This document shows, in pieces, positions 11,694 to 23,412 of a stretch of DNA of 64,000 nt. This stretch comes from Trissonchulus latispiculum (Eukaryota; Nematoda; Enoplea; Enoplida; Ironidae). Below the pieces are notes generated by a model. It did no database searches and was not told the origin of the DNA. It saw nothing but the letters and a program-made list of their open reading frames with translations. Location: positions 1 through 64,000 of the forward strand of contig JASAND010028360.1 of NCBI GenBank assembly GCA_030248195.1. The letters run 5' to 3'. Each line of letters begins with the position of its first letter. Positions within the stretch are counted from its first letter, which is position 1. The translations under genes and the position numbers were made by a program.

Positions 11694-12461
11694 CACTAAT
11701 ATATATATAAATTGGCTAAATTTTCTGAGACAACGGCTAAAAATATATATACATGGTATATACGTGTATATACGAATGAATATATTATATATACCAAAAA
11801 GTTTTGAACATCTATTTCTCAAAACTGCGGAACCAGCCAAAATTTCATTTGTGCTATCATACAGAGGACATATGGGCCGAGCGATGTTTTTTGGGGTTTA
11901 AAATCTAAAATTTAAATCATAGAACATAGAAATTAAGCATAATTTTCTATTTTCTAAATAATAGAAAATAGAAAATTAAGATGACAAAAAATTCCCCGGA
12001 CATTAGCTTTTGTTCTAAATTCTAAAATCCAAATGCATTTATAGTTACTCGAGTACAAGTTGTAGGACCTTAACTGTCAATTTTTAGACTTCAGAACTTA
12101 GAACTTGTTAAGTTTTAGACTTTAGACATTTCATATTGATTCAAGCTCCACGTGATAAGCTCAACCAATAAGAATCGCCGATGTGAACGCAGAGCTAGTC
12201 AGCTTTGCTAGTTTCGAAATAGTAGGATTTACTAAAAGCAGTGCCTATTGTACAGTTAGCTGTATAGTTTGTTCATGGTCCTAATAGAACGCAAATAACA
12301 AAGAAAAACTTAATAAGTTTTGTAAATCCTGTAAATTCTGTACAACACGGGTCAATTGAACTATAGATGGAAGTTTATTTGACCTGACTATGTATATTAG
12401 AATTAGACGTATCTCGTGCACGTGATCTTTTACATCATCCCAAGTTCGTCACTTTAGGTCA

Positions 12462-13325
12462 GGGTTGGCTTTTTCCGGGAAAAAGATTGCCGAATAAAAA
12501 GATTGCCGGAAAAACCATTTTTTCCTTTTTTTCCGATCACCTCAAAATTCACCAATGTGCTAAAAGTTGCGTTATTTCATGTTTCTACATGCATAGAAGC
12601 TGTTTTCAAGATATTTCATAGCCCCCCAGGGTAGTGCACTTACACAAGCGCTTACAAAGGTTCCAGTATTGATTACAGGAATCTTCAGCAGACGATACTG
12701 TAGAGTAAACTACAGGTGACTTATGTATGTATATCTTGACGGTTCTGCTAGAACTGGTCTGTGGTTTTCGTAGGTAACATCGTAAAGAAAACAATACCAG
12801 GCGTATTAGCAGTCTTTGGCTGAACGTTTTACTGGTTGAGATGGAATTGTGAACTCTGCCTGAGTTACGCAACTATATATACACATTCCATGGTAAAAAA
12901 ATCTTAAATCCCAGAATTAGCTCAAGCTCATGAATATCGTCTTATTGTGGTGGTAAACTTGTTTAAATATGTTTGTTTTTAAAATTGTTTAAGGTATCTT
13001 AAACAGTGATTTTTCATAGTTTCTTAATGTTCTGCTGTTTTTATAAATTTACTTTCAGAATATGTCTCGAATATTTATCCTTTTTTCCGATGCTTCGAAA
13101 AAACCCAAATCCAATTTGGTCAGATTTAGCATACCCCCCTGCTATGACCCACGGAAAAGGTTGTAAATAGTGCGAAATCGCCGGAAAAGTTCAGAAAACA
13201 TTATATTTCACTGCAAAAATCGTTAAAATAACACTAGGAATATTTTCCACTTTTCTCCACCCCATCGGAAAATAATGGAAAAAACCGGAAAAACCTTTTT
13301 TCCAGTTCTTTTTTCCGCGCCCATC
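12462..13325. mobile_element. CCGGAAAA-rich element inside E1 (candidate)
   Basis: The stretch begins TTGGCTTTTTCCGGGAAAAA and ends GGAAAAACCTTTTTTCC…GCGCCCATC. Its arms are made of CCGGAAAAA words in opposite orientation. The boundaries are approximate and no gene is seen. Confidence 0.45.
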
Positions 13326-14372
13326 TCTACTTTAGGTTAGATTAATATGTACTGTGTCTCAATTTATCTGAACCGGTTTCAGCTCTCACTCAGTACCTTT
13401 AAAAATACTGTTGAGGAAAATAGCTGTTTTGATCAGATTTTGTCATGCTTTTAGCTTGCAAATTCACTGCTACTATGCTGGCTTTAGGTTTACATCAATA
13501 AATTCTATAGATATTGGGAAAGTCCACCGTCTACTTGAACACTACTACGCATCCTTGCAAATTTTAGAGCATTTTCACATGATGTATTCAAGACATAGTG
13601 GATTGTCAAACATTTTTCTGAAACGCGCCCTACCGAAAATTGGAATATCATGGCGCCCCAGAGTGTACGGGGTACCGGAATTGGTTCCAAAATCCAAAGG
13701 CAGTGGAATGAGACCTCCCGTCCACGTATGTGTGTGCATAGATTTCACCCAATCAGCCACAGACTTAACCTATTTCAGATGCTGCAGCATCATTTGTACT
13801 ATAAAATAGCTGTGTGAACGCCAGAAAACGCAAAATCTGACAAATGCGCTCGGGATGAAATTCCAATTCAGTATTCGTTTCACTGTGAAACACAGTCCGC
13901 ATTACACTTATCATATGTAAAGTCGAGTCTGACATACCGTTTAGATGAATTTTTTCAATGAGCTGTGAAAGGATGTTACAGTACAGCTAGTACAGCAGAC
14001 TGACTCTGCGTTCGCATCGGCGATTCTTATTGGTTGAGCTTATCACGTGGAGCTTGAATCAATATGAAATGTCTAAAGTCTAAAACTTAACAAGTTCTAA
14101 GTTCTGAAGTCTAAAAATTGACAGTTAAGGTCCTACAACTTGTACTCGAGTAACTATAAATGCATTTGGATTTTAGAATTTAGAACAAAAGCAAAGTTTT
14201 CTAAATCCTAATTCCTAAATTCTAAAGTCTAATTTTACAAATTATAGGAAACAGATGTGGAATGTTCAAATTTCTTATAATCCTTTTTGAAATCTTTGAA
14301 ATTTAGAGTATATTTCTAAAATATCTTCTTGAAATTTTCAGAAATTAGAAATGATACTAGAATCCCCGGACA

Positions 14373-15029
14373 TGAAGTCAATTTTTATTCTGATAGCATA
14401 GCAACAAATTTGTGGTAAGATAGTTATGAATTCTAATTAGAACAATTAGTAAGTAGCGTAGTTGATGTAATCTCTAACAAACTCAACTGAATACAGTTAC
14501 TTTCCAGGCTTTACCAACACAATTGATCGTTTTTTGGAAGTTTGCAAGACTTAGTGGTTATCTCCTTGCTCCACGTCAACCGGCCAGAATAGCCAGCATC
14601 TCAGTGCAACAACTTGTTTGAGATAGTTACCAACAATTGGATTATAAACAAATGTATCAAATATAACAAAGAAATTTAATTGGCTTCATTGACTGGGTGT
14701 AACCTGGCATAAGCTGAGGGGTGATGTGAATGGCTTCTCTGCACAGGACCTCTTTCTCCCAAGACCCAAGACCTGAAGCTAGATATCCCTATCCGACCTC
14801 AGTGTACTGCATTCCGCTGTTGTTTGCATAATGAAAGAAAAGGTCTACACAGGAATACTGCCCCTTTTGGGGCCTACTTGTTTATTATTCCGCTGGAGCG
14901 GAATACCTGATGTGGGAAAGTAGTATGGTTTGTGTGTAATTGCGTGTTGTGCATTAAAAAGTGCCTATCTTTAACATATGCCTAGGTATGCATCGTTTTT
15001 GCTTTCCCTTTATGCAAATTAGGTGAGCT
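14373..15029. other. Unassigned stretch
   Basis: No coding region, RNA gene or clear repeat was recognised. A local mirrored word, CCGCTG…TTCCGCTGGAGCGGAA, occurs near 14812-14905. Confidence 0.3.
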
Positions 15030-15621
15030 GGGGCCGGTTCCATAAAAGTTTGCGAGTACTAGACTCGACAACTAGACTCATGCTAGTTGTCGGGTCTAAC
15101 ACCTCAAGTGTACCATAAAACCCTCGCAGTCGAGTAGCTACTAGCACTCGACTTGCGAGTCTAGCTTCTCACAAGTTTGAACACTAGTAGACTAATCGGG
15201 TTCCATAAAACTTTCGTCTTGCCTTGCTATCACGCAACTAGCATCCGTCTAGTTCTCTTGTCTATTTTGACTAGAGAAGTGATAATTAAAGTTTGATGAC
15301 TTTTTCATTTTTATCAAAAATCAAGAGACGCACGTTTTCGAATCTTTTTTCGAGTGTCTGCAATTTTTACAAAGTTTCATTGAGATTTGAATTCTCTGCG
15401 ATTTTTTACATGATTATGGTTATTTTCTGGCGAACTCGCACTCGCAGTATTAGTCCTCGCACTAGACTGATAGTTTGTCGAGTCGCCGCACTCGCTTAGC
15501 TAATTTTGTCGAGTCAAGCGAAAAGTTTTATGGTACACTTGACTCGACGACTAGCACTAGCATTGCGAGTTCTCGCGTGCTAGTACCAGCATGCGAGTCA
15601 AAGTTTTATGGAACCGGCCCC
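15030..15621. mobile_element. MITE with GGGCCGGTTCCATAAAA termini
   Basis: The left end GGGGCCGGTTCCATAAAA and the right end TTTTATGGAACCGGCCCC form perfect TIRs. The body is rich in GACTCG/CTAGCACTAG words. CTG on both sides may be a 3-bp target duplication. No coding region is present. Similar GGGCC(A/G)GTT(T/C)CATAAA ends are widespread in invertebrate genomes, as far as I recall. Confidence 0.75.
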
Positions 15622-15802
15622 TGCTGTAAGATGAAAGCTCAGTTAATCAAACGATTATGTTGTTCCATCTGAACAGTTCTCCATTTCCATACTAAACGTT
15701 ATTTCCCGAATATTCCCGGTCGGAACGACGTCGAGAAGAAAACTTCGAACCGAATCGAGACGGCTGATCTTGCCCCCGTCCACATCGTCTATTGTTTGTC
15801 CT

Positions 15803-17597
15803 GGGGCCGGTTCCATAAAAGTTTGCGAGTACTAGACTCGACAACTAGATTCATGCTAGTTGTCGGGTCTAACACCTCAAGTGTACCATAAAACCCTCGC
15901 AGTCGAGTAGCAACTAGCACTCGACATGCGAGTCTAGTTTCTAGCAAGTTTGAGCACCAGCAGATTAATCGGGTTCCATAAAACTTTCGCCTTGCCTTGC
16001 TAGTGCGCTACTGTTAGAAAAACTTTAATAACGTCTTATTGCTTCGTCAGTTTGTATTCAAATTCTCACAGATTATTGTTATATTAGTTCTCGATTCCTT
16101 CCTCAAAATTAAATTTAATTTGGTTAAACTATTCACAAGATATAATTTTTTTGAATAATTATGATACTTTTCAATTGATCTCGCACTCGCAGCACTAGTG
16201 CTCGCACTAGCACTGCTAGTGAGTCAAGTTGGCTTACTCGCTTAGCTAATCCTGCCGAGTTTGGCTAACACTGGCTTGCACCAACCATTTTTAACTCGGT
16301 GTTAGCTTAACTCGGTGTTAACAGGAGATAACCCGCAGTTAGACCGTTGCACCAAATTAGGTTAACGTAACTCGGTGTTAACCTAAGGGTCAACTCGGTG
16401 TTAAAGAGCAAAAAGTTAACTCTCAGCGGGAGTAGGGTTAACCCTGAGCGCCACTTTTTAAATCAGTTGTATCGGTTGAATTCAAGTATGGATTGTCCTT
16501 GTTACGTGAGCATAGGAGGAGACGGAAGCAGGTTTCTCGGATCCCTCGACGATTTATCAGGGATTATTTTGATCCTTTTGCACGCTACGACGATTCTTGT
16601 TTTCGGCGAAGATTTCGAACTAAAGGCTTGAAGCTTTAGCTAAAATTAGCTAGCAGTGCTAAAACTCAGTTTGAACAGCAAAACAAAACATTTAGACCAA
16701 AAAATTACTTTGACCAAAACTCTTTACAATTTAGCAATTCCTGGACACCTCTAAAGTAAGTACCTAATTGGAGGCCCAAAAAATGGCTGGATACTAGTGT
16801 GGTACCAAAAAGTGGGAAGGAGACGTCCTCCCCCTACGAAAGTAAACACAGGCTTATGTGAATGAAAAATGAATACAAACTGTGAGAAGTTATTTCGAAA
16901 CACCCTTTTATAGCTGGCAACAGCGGGTATTACGAAATACCTGCAATTTGATTGGCTCAAGAAGCCCCGCCTACACCACTGATTGGCTAACCTTCAACTG
17001 ACAGTTAACTCGGTGTTAACCTGTAGGTTTCGTAACACTGAGCGAAAAAGCGTTGGTGCAGAGGGTTAGGGTTAACCTTAACCTTATGGTTAACTCGGTG
17101 TTCTGTAACCTGCAGCGCTCAGGGTTAACTCAGTGTTAACCTAACGCTAACCTTTTTTGGTGCAATCGGACGTTACGTTCCATAAAACTTTCGTCTTGCC
17201 TTGCTATCACGCAGCTAGCATCCGTCTAGTTCTCTTGTCTATTTTGACTGGAGAAGTGATAATTAAAGTTTGATAACTTTTTCATTTTTTATCAAAAATC
17301 AAGAGACGCACGTTTTCGAATCTTTTTTCGAGTGTCTGGAATTTTTACAAAGTTTCATTAAGATTTGAATTCTCTGCGATTTTTTACATGATTATGGTTA
17401 TTTTCTGGCGAACTCGCACTCGCAGTATTAGTCCTCGCACTAGACTGATAGTTTGTCGAGTCGCCGCACTCGCTTAGCTAATTTCGTCGAGTCAAGCGAA
17501 AAGTTTTATGGTACACTAGCACTCGCAACTTGCACTAGCACTGCAAGTTCTAGGACGCGAGTACTAGCAGGCTAGTACAACGTTTATGGAACCGGCC
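15803..17597. mobile_element. Two partial copies of the same MITE family, split by another element
   Basis: 15803-about 16260 repeats the left half of the 15030 element and then diverges. About 17166-17597 repeats its right half (from TTCCATAAAACTTTCGTC to GGAACCGGCC). The element at 16276-17165 lies between them. This is a composite or chimeric copy. Confidence 0.65.
16276..17165. mobile_element. TTGCACCAA element with TTAACTCGGTGTTAAC motif
   Basis: The left end TTGCACCAA and the right end TTGGTGCAA are inverted. Many copies of AACTCGGTGTTAAC fill both arms. It is about 890 bases. An open frame at 16398-16631 has no recognisable product. Confidence 0.65.
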
Positions 17598-17866
17598 ACA
17601 GCTGTAAACACACAAAATTTAAGATTTTCCATAAAAGTTAATCAAATCGTTGATTAACAGTGCAGCTAGTGAATATTTAATCCAAATAGTCAGTTTACTC
17701 AGAAAAGATTTAAAACCGCTATAGCGAGAGCTACAAGCTGCTGATCTGGAAAGTGCAAAGCTGTGTGTTTGACTAACTTGAATGGAGATGCAAACAGCAA
17801 TTAACATAAGTCCACAACAGCTTAAAATTTTCTACCGTCCAAGAACTTACGACCCGCTCCAGCTAG

Positions 17867-18351
17867 TGTTGTTTCAGTAGGCGATTTTATTTTCAGTTTC
17901 AGTTTCAGTCGGCGGTCCAAGATAATTTCAGTTTCAGTTTCAGTTTCAGTCGGTGAACGAAAATAGTTTCAGTTTCAGTTTAGGTTTAAGTCGAAACTGC
18001 TATTTATAGTATTCAGAAATAATAAGCATAAATTGATGATGTTTTAGGCTTCCACTGCAAAATATTAACGAAAAGCCTGCTTAATATCTTCAAATATTCA
18101 TATTTTGAGTTTTGAGTTCATGTGTTGACTGAAACTAGTTTTATTCCGGGTTTCAGGTTTTTACTCAAATTAGTTTCATTTTCAATTTCAATTTCAGTCG
18201 GCGGCCTATATTAATTTCAGTTTCAGTTACAGTTTCAGGCCTCCTCCCAAAATAGTTTCAGTTTAAGTTTCCGTTTTAGTGACTGAAACTGAAACCTGTA
18301 CATACAACCTGATGCCTAGTTTTAGTTTCAGCTTCAGTGTCTGAAACATCA
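17867..18351. mobile_element. hAT-like non-autonomous element built of TTTCAG units
   Basis: The termini TAGTGTTGTTTCAG and (complement) TAGTGATGTTTCAG fit the hAT pattern TAGNG. The body is degenerate tandem TTTCAG. The 8-base flanks are only partly alike. The family member at 21808 keeps a perfect 8-bp duplication, which supports the hAT assignment. Confidence 0.65.
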
Positions 18352-18355
18352 CTAG

Positions 18356-19168
18356 CCACAACTGGTGCTATAGCGGTAGGAGAGGAATGGTCTCAGCTAG
18401 TCGTGAATTCAAATTTTGACTGGTGGTAGCTTACAATGAATAATTGCCTTCGCAATCGCCGTGGAGCTTAACAATGTTAAAGATTTGGCTCATCGGCAAT
18501 CAGGACGAAAGCACATTGGCAGCTATATCCTGAGGCGGCCACTCGATAACTAACTTTTGATAACTTGTTTAAAAGAAGGAAAGGGAGTAAACAGAAGTGT
18601 GGTCTGTGCATACAGCTGTTTAGTGAGCTCCAGGCTTAACGTGACTCGTGGTCCTTCAGTTGTAGGGAGCATGAAGCCACTCGACTACCAATTTTCCATA
18701 AAACTTCAACAAAAAATGGGAAACATAATATTTGTAAAATTATTAAGTTATTTTGCTGCACACTGAGGAAGATGGAATCTCTCAAATCTTTAGGCAAAGC
18801 TTTCAGTACCCAGTTCCCTGAAACTTTCATGTAAATATGTTATCCATGTTTGTTGCGATTCCAGTTGTTAACTCATAAGATTTCAATACACGTGAGGAGA
18901 TCATTCGACGGATAATGTCACAACTAGTTTTGGTACCGGTTCCAAAGGAACAGGTAAAACCGGAACCGGAACCGGTAGGATTTTTAGAACAGGAACCGGT
19001 ACCTGAACCGGTGGCTTTTGGAACCGGATCGGCTCAAATGTAAATCTTTGCTGTTTGAAACTACAGTCAAGGCATATTTTGTAAATTTGTAAAATTTTGG
19101 CGAGGATTTCACTTGCCCATGATGCTGCAACATAGACCATTCCACTTGCCCATGTTCATTTAGTGCCC
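18356..19168. other. Unassigned stretch with an ACCGGAACCGG array
   Basis: No gene is recognised. At about 18932-19028 there is a dense array of ACCGGTTCC and CCGGAACCGG words, self-complementary and again hexamer-based. Confidence 0.5.
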
Positions 19169-19317
19169 TCTAGTGGGCGGTATTTCTGATTAAGTTTGGC
19201 TGATTTTGTTGGTTACTACGGTAGATTGTCAATGTTGTCATTCTGATGGTTTGTTTACGGTGGGCACTACGGTAGGTTTACAAGTGTTGATGTTATCTGT
19301 TAAATTTTTTGGTTCCT

Positions 19318-20022
19318 TTACGGTAATTTTTGTTCTAGTCGCAAATGGGTCCTCGTTTGGTGGAGGGGTATGCGAAAAGGGTCCCCGTTTGGTGGGGAGG
19401 GTGTTTCAGTGCGAATTTGAGTCTTTTACCTAGTATAGTTTCAGTTTTAGTTTCACTTTCCGTCGAGTGCCTAAAAATGTACGACACAAAGCGGTAAAAC
19501 AGAAGACAACAGAGTTGATATGCCTAAAAAAATTGAATACAGTATGATATTAGCCCAAGCTAGAAGAATTTAAATGTAAATTTTCATATATTTTCAACAG
19601 AAATGAAAGAACAAACGAAACTAAGATTGTCACTGCAGCACCTCCGACCCGAAAAATTCGGGCCCGAGACGGTAATTTTTGTTCTAGTCGCAAATGGGTC
19701 CTCGTTTGGTGGAGGGGTATGCGAAAAGGGTCCCCGTTTGGTGGGGAGGGTGTTTCAGTGCGAATTTCAGTCTTTTACCTAGTATAGTTTCAGTTTTAGT
19801 TTCACTTTCCGTCGAGTGCCTAAAAATGTACGACACAAAGCGGTAAAACAGAAGACAACAGAGTTGATATGCCTAAAAAAATTGAATACAGTATGATATT
19901 AGCCCAAGCTAGAAGAATTTAAATGTAAATTTTCATATATTTTCAACAGAAATGAAAGAACAAACGAAACGAAACTAAGATTGTCACTGCAGCACCTCCG
20001 ACCCGAAAAATTCGGGCCCGAG
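19318..20022. repeat. Tandem ~350-bp duplication
   Basis: ACGGTAATTTTTGTTCTAG…CGGGCCCGAG occurs at 19318-about 19667 and again at about 19668-20022. The junction GGGCCCGAG/ACGGTAATT lies within the 3' end of the tRNA sequence, so the first unit carries only a tRNA stub. Confidence 0.75.
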
Positions 20023-20087
20023 GTGGGGATCGAACCCACAACCTTCGGTTAACTAGACCGACGCTCTACCGATTGAGCCACCCGGGC
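20016..20087 (-). tRNA. tRNA-Thr(AGU), copy 1
   Basis: The minus strand folds as a complete 72-nt cloverleaf: acceptor GCCCGGG/CTCGGGC, D arm GCTC/GAGC, anticodon stem TCGGT/ACCGA with loop CTAGTTA (anticodon AGT), and T arm GTGGG-TTCGATC-CCCAC. A run of five T follows on the minus strand, a plausible RNA polymerase III terminator. It could be a real gene or a repeat-borne copy. Confidence 0.8.
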
Positions 20088-20276
20088 ACAATCGAACCAA
20101 GCTTAAGTTGGAATTCGTTCCCAAACTGTAGTGACATTTTAGAAGACGCTTTCGCGCCAGCCCACACAGTCTGATGGGAGCAAACCTCGACCGTTTCAAA
20201 CCGTAATGGGCAAGACAAATGAAGAACAAACGAAACTAAGATTGTCACTACAGCACCTCCGACCCGAAAAATTCGG

Positions 20277-20348
20277 GCCCGAGGTGGGGATCGAACCCAC
20301 AACCTTCGGTTAACTAGACCGACGCTCTACCGATTGAGCCACCCGGGC
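20277..20348 (-). tRNA. tRNA-Thr(AGU), copy 2
   Basis: It is identical in sequence to the copy at 20016-20087, with the same T-run downstream and the same flanking AACCAAGCTTAAGTTGG on its 5' side. The 261-base spacing shows a local tandem duplication of the tRNA unit. Confidence 0.8.
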
Positions 20349-21035
20349 ACAATCGAACCAAGCTTAAGTTGGAATTCGTTCCCAAACTGTAGTGACATTT
20401 TAGAAGTATGTTTAGTTGCGTTCTGTTATTGAGAAGCGAACTGGTATGACAAAACAAACGCTATATGTTTTGTCTATGGATGTAGTACATAGTTCATTAT
20501 CCTCAGTTCTAACTTACTAACTATTTAATTTGCATATGTGTACTTTAATTAATTATTTAAATTTTTTGACTTTTAGCACCAGTGATGCATACATCTTTTG
20601 ATGGTTCTGTGTATTCCGTGGGGGTTTGACTGTGATCCTACTGTGACAATGCTGGATTCGTTGAAAATGACTGCGTAACAAGTGTTGGATGTAGTGATTC
20701 TCGAGATAGCATGGGAAAACAGTGAACGAAAGAAATCAGGGGTGCTCGCAACCATAGTGCGAACAATTTACGAATAATACTGGCGTATTCATTGAAACTC
20801 ATTCAGTCAACCTCTTCCAGAGTTTGAATTTCTCTTTGCAATTGATAATCGATCGCTTTTTGCGTTCATGATAGTACATGCGTAGTGCGGTCATGATAAT
20901 ATTTTCTTACTGAAAGTAATGACAATGTAAAGTAATCGGTTGGCAAACTTGAAAAACTAATTCAAACCTGGATTGCAATAACTATTTAGGTAGTTTCAAA
21001 AGAAAACGAAGGAAGATTTAATAGGAATATAAGCA

Positions 21036-21601
21036 ATGTCAAATTTAAATTCCACGGACAAATGTGTATGCAATGGAAAAAAGTGTTGAAAAACATGCTG
21101 AGACTTTTGGATGAAGAGCAACCCAGAATTTGGCCGACAGAGACATGGAATAGAGAATTGGATCGCTTTTTGCGTACAGATATAGTGTGGTCATGGTAAT
21201 ATTTTCTTACTGAAAGTAATCACAATGTTAAGTAATCGGTTGTCAAACTTGAAAAACTAATTCAAACCTAGATTGCAATAACTATTTAGGTAGCTTCAAA
21301 GGGAAACGAAGGAAGATTTAATAGGAATATAAGCAATGTCAAATTTAGATTCCACGGAGAGTTGTGTATCCAAAAAACCTGAAAATTGGAAAAAAGTGTA
21401 CAAAAATATGCTGAGACTTTTCGATGAAGAGCAACCCAGATTTTGGCCAACACAGACATGGAATGGAGAATGATCCTGCAAAAATTAAAAAATAAGCATA
21501 GCTATTTCAAACATGAAATCTTAAGAGCGTGCGTCAAGCGTTATATTGAAAGGATGCAGCATAACATAAAGACAACCAACGAATGGAACAAGTCAACATA
21601 G
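21036..21601 (+). pseudogene. Tandem small coding remnants (copy 1)
   Basis: An open frame at 21336-21473 (45 residues, ending RFWPTQTWNGE) overlaps by ATGA a second frame at 21470-21601 (43 residues, rich in K/H/R, with RACVKRYIERM). A diverged tandem copy of the first lies at 21036-about 21160 but is broken by a frameshift after about 16 codons. Residues are conserved between copies (KNMLRL.DEEQPR.WPT.TWN), which suggests former coding sequence. Family unknown. Confidence 0.4.
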
Positions 21602-21807
21602 GACAAGGAAAACATTGGAATCATAAACAATCTTAAACTCAGTTGAAAGTTCAACAGAAATGATTGGTATAGATTAGCAGAGACGAATTAAAATACGCAA
21701 GGCTAGACGTTAGCGGTGATCAAGAAAAACAGAACCAATGACGGCTAGTTTAAGTCTAAAGCTAGCATATTAACATTTTTGCTTAAAATTCCAGAAACAG
21801 TATTTTG

Positions 21808-22314
21808 TAGGGTTGTTTCAGTAGTCGATTGTAGATTAAGTTTGAGTTTCAGTTTTAGTCGGTCGTTCCAAATATTTCAGTTTCAGTTTCAGTTTCAGTT
21901 TCAGTCGGCAAGTTAAAATAATTTCAGTTTCAGTCGGACTTTCAGTTTCAGTTTCACTTCGCTTTAAAAATAACGGTTACGAGGTCTGTGAGTTAAGATA
22001 AAGTACAATTTAGTGTTTATTGCGTCTCTGTTAACATCAATGTTAACACAATCGAAACTGAAAACCTAAAAAATTCAAGATTTAAGGAAAGAGTGAAACA
22101 AGTTTCAGTCGCAGTTTCACTCTTTTACGCAGTATAGTTTCATTTTTAGTTTCACTTTGAGTCGGCTACCTAAAAATATTTCAATTTCAGTTTTAGTTTG
22201 ATGTCTGTTCTCAAAATAGTGTCAGTTTCAATTTCAGTTTCAGTAACGGAAACCAAAACCTGTACAAACTGAGACCTACGTTCAGTTTCAGTTTGACCGA
22301 CTGAAACATTACTA
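21808..22314. mobile_element. hAT-like non-autonomous element with perfect 8-bp target duplication
   Basis: GTATTTTG flanks the element at 21800-21807 and 22315-22322. The TIRs are TAGGGTTGTTTCAG and TAGTAATGTTTCAG. The body consists of TTTCAG hexamer arrays. It has no transposase. Confidence 0.8.
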
Positions 22315-22471
22315 GTATTTTGGCAACATAATGACACAAAAACGGTAAAACAGGAGACAACAGAGTTGATATGGCTGAAAACATTGTCGTTGTTATTTTG
22401 ACGCACATCAATGTTAACAGAATCGAAGGTGAAAACCTAAAAAATTTCAAGATTTAAGAAAAGACTGAAAC

Positions 22472-23412
22472 CAAGAGTCCATAATTAATTCCTTATGTTA
22501 TAGAAGAAGACTAAGCCACTAGAGGGCTCCTCTTCTTGGCATTGCGTAAGGGTGCTCGGACCACAATACCTGAATGTTCCCCCCTTTGCTGGGGTGAGTA
22601 GGTCTCTTCGACAAAGCACACCCCCCTCCGTTCGCTGGGGGGGGGGTACCAGAAAAGAGGTCGCCGTTTGGTGGGGGGGTAGCCAGCAGCTAATCAGATT
22701 GAAGAGACCCCCTCCCCCGTTTGGTGGGGGGATACAGCAGAGGATTACGGCAGTTTTTGTTCTATTCGCAAATGGGTCCCCGTTTAGTTTGATGTCTGTT
22801 CTCAAAATAGTGTCAGTTTCAGTTTCAGTGACTGAAACCAAAACCTGTACAAACTGAAACCTACGTTCAGTTTCAGTTTGAGTGACTGAAACATTACTAG
22901 TATTTTGGCAAGATAATGATACAAAACGGTAAAACAACAGACTTGATGTGGCTGAAAACGTTGTCGTTGTTATTTTGAGCCACAGCAATGTTAACAGAAT
23001 CGAAGGTGAAAACCTAGCAAATTTCAACATTTAAGGAAAGACTGAAACCAAGAGTCCATAATTAATTCGTTATATTATAGAAGAAGAGTAAGCCACTAGA
23101 CGGCTCCTCTTCTTGGCATTTGCGTAACGGTGCTCCGACCACAATACGCGAATGTTCCCCCGTTTGGTGGGGGGGTAGCTCTCTTCGACAAAACATACCT
23201 CCCCTTCATTTGGTGGGCGGGTAGCAGAAAAGAGGTCGCCGTTTGGTGGGGGGGGGATTGCCAACAGCCAATCAGATTGCAGAGACCCCCTCTCCCCTTT
23301 GGTGGGGGGGGGCGTACAGCAGAGGATTACGGTAATTTTTGTTCTAGTCGCAAATGGGTCCTCGTTTGGTGGAGGGGTATGCGAAAAGGGTCCCCGTTTG
23401 GTGGGGAGGGTG
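22472..23412. mobile_element. Two truncated CAAGAGT-family G-rich elements (copy 1)
   Basis: CAAGAGTCCATAATTAATT starts at 22472 and at about 23056. Each is followed by TAGAAGAAGA…TAAGCCACTAGA and GTTTGGTGGGGGG units. The right inverted halves are missing. A TTTCAG fragment (about 22790-22910) lies between them. Open frames on both strands here reflect the repeat. Confidence 0.7.

Larger units (their letters stand above)
9535..12002. mobile_element. E3: TGTCCGGGGAATTTTT transposon inserted in E1's TIR, 6-bp target duplication
   Basis: The ends TGTCCGGGGAATTTTTTGTC (from 9535) and its complement (to 12002) are flanked by TTAGCT at 9529-9534 and 12003-12008. E1's other TIR shows the empty site (AAAACTTTGCTTTTG on the complementary strand near 14190), so one TTAGCT copy plus E3 is the insertion. 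The TIR extends inward (9535-about 9640 with 11901-12002, and about 9800-9905 with about 11215-11310), interrupted on the right by a GGATATCC-type element. No protein gene is visible, so it is non-autonomous. Confidence 0.85.
3457..14372. mobile_element. E1: outer TGTCCGGGGATTCTAG transposon, split by two insertions
   Basis: The right end (…CTAGAATCCCCGGACA) stops at 14372. The matching left terminal inverted repeat is in three pieces: TGTCCGGG at 3457-3464, then 9353-9534, then 12003-about 12195, pairing with about 14003-14372. The gaps are insertions E2 (3465-9352) and E3 (9535-12002). Without them E1 is about 2.55 kb. Its interior (12.2-14.0 kb) has no recognisable transposase and itself contains a CCGGAAAA-rich insertion. 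I see no target duplication: the flanks GCAGAG and TGAAGT differ. It looks like a non-autonomous relative of E2. Confidence 0.75.

Noticed and set aside
13411..13809. 132-codon open frame inside E1
   Set aside because: No recognisable motif, no splice context, and overlapping frames on the other strand. It is probably chance within a non-autonomous element.
20016..20348. tRNA-derived SINE instead of tRNA genes
   Set aside because: Cloverleafs are complete, identical and followed by a T-run, and the copies are explained by local and segmental duplication. A SINE remains possible if the flanks prove dispersed.
22485..23030. 181-codon minus-strand frame rich in Thr/Glu and Pro/Gly
   Set aside because: It is a translation of TTTCAG and G-run repeats and is duplicated with them at 36316-36834.
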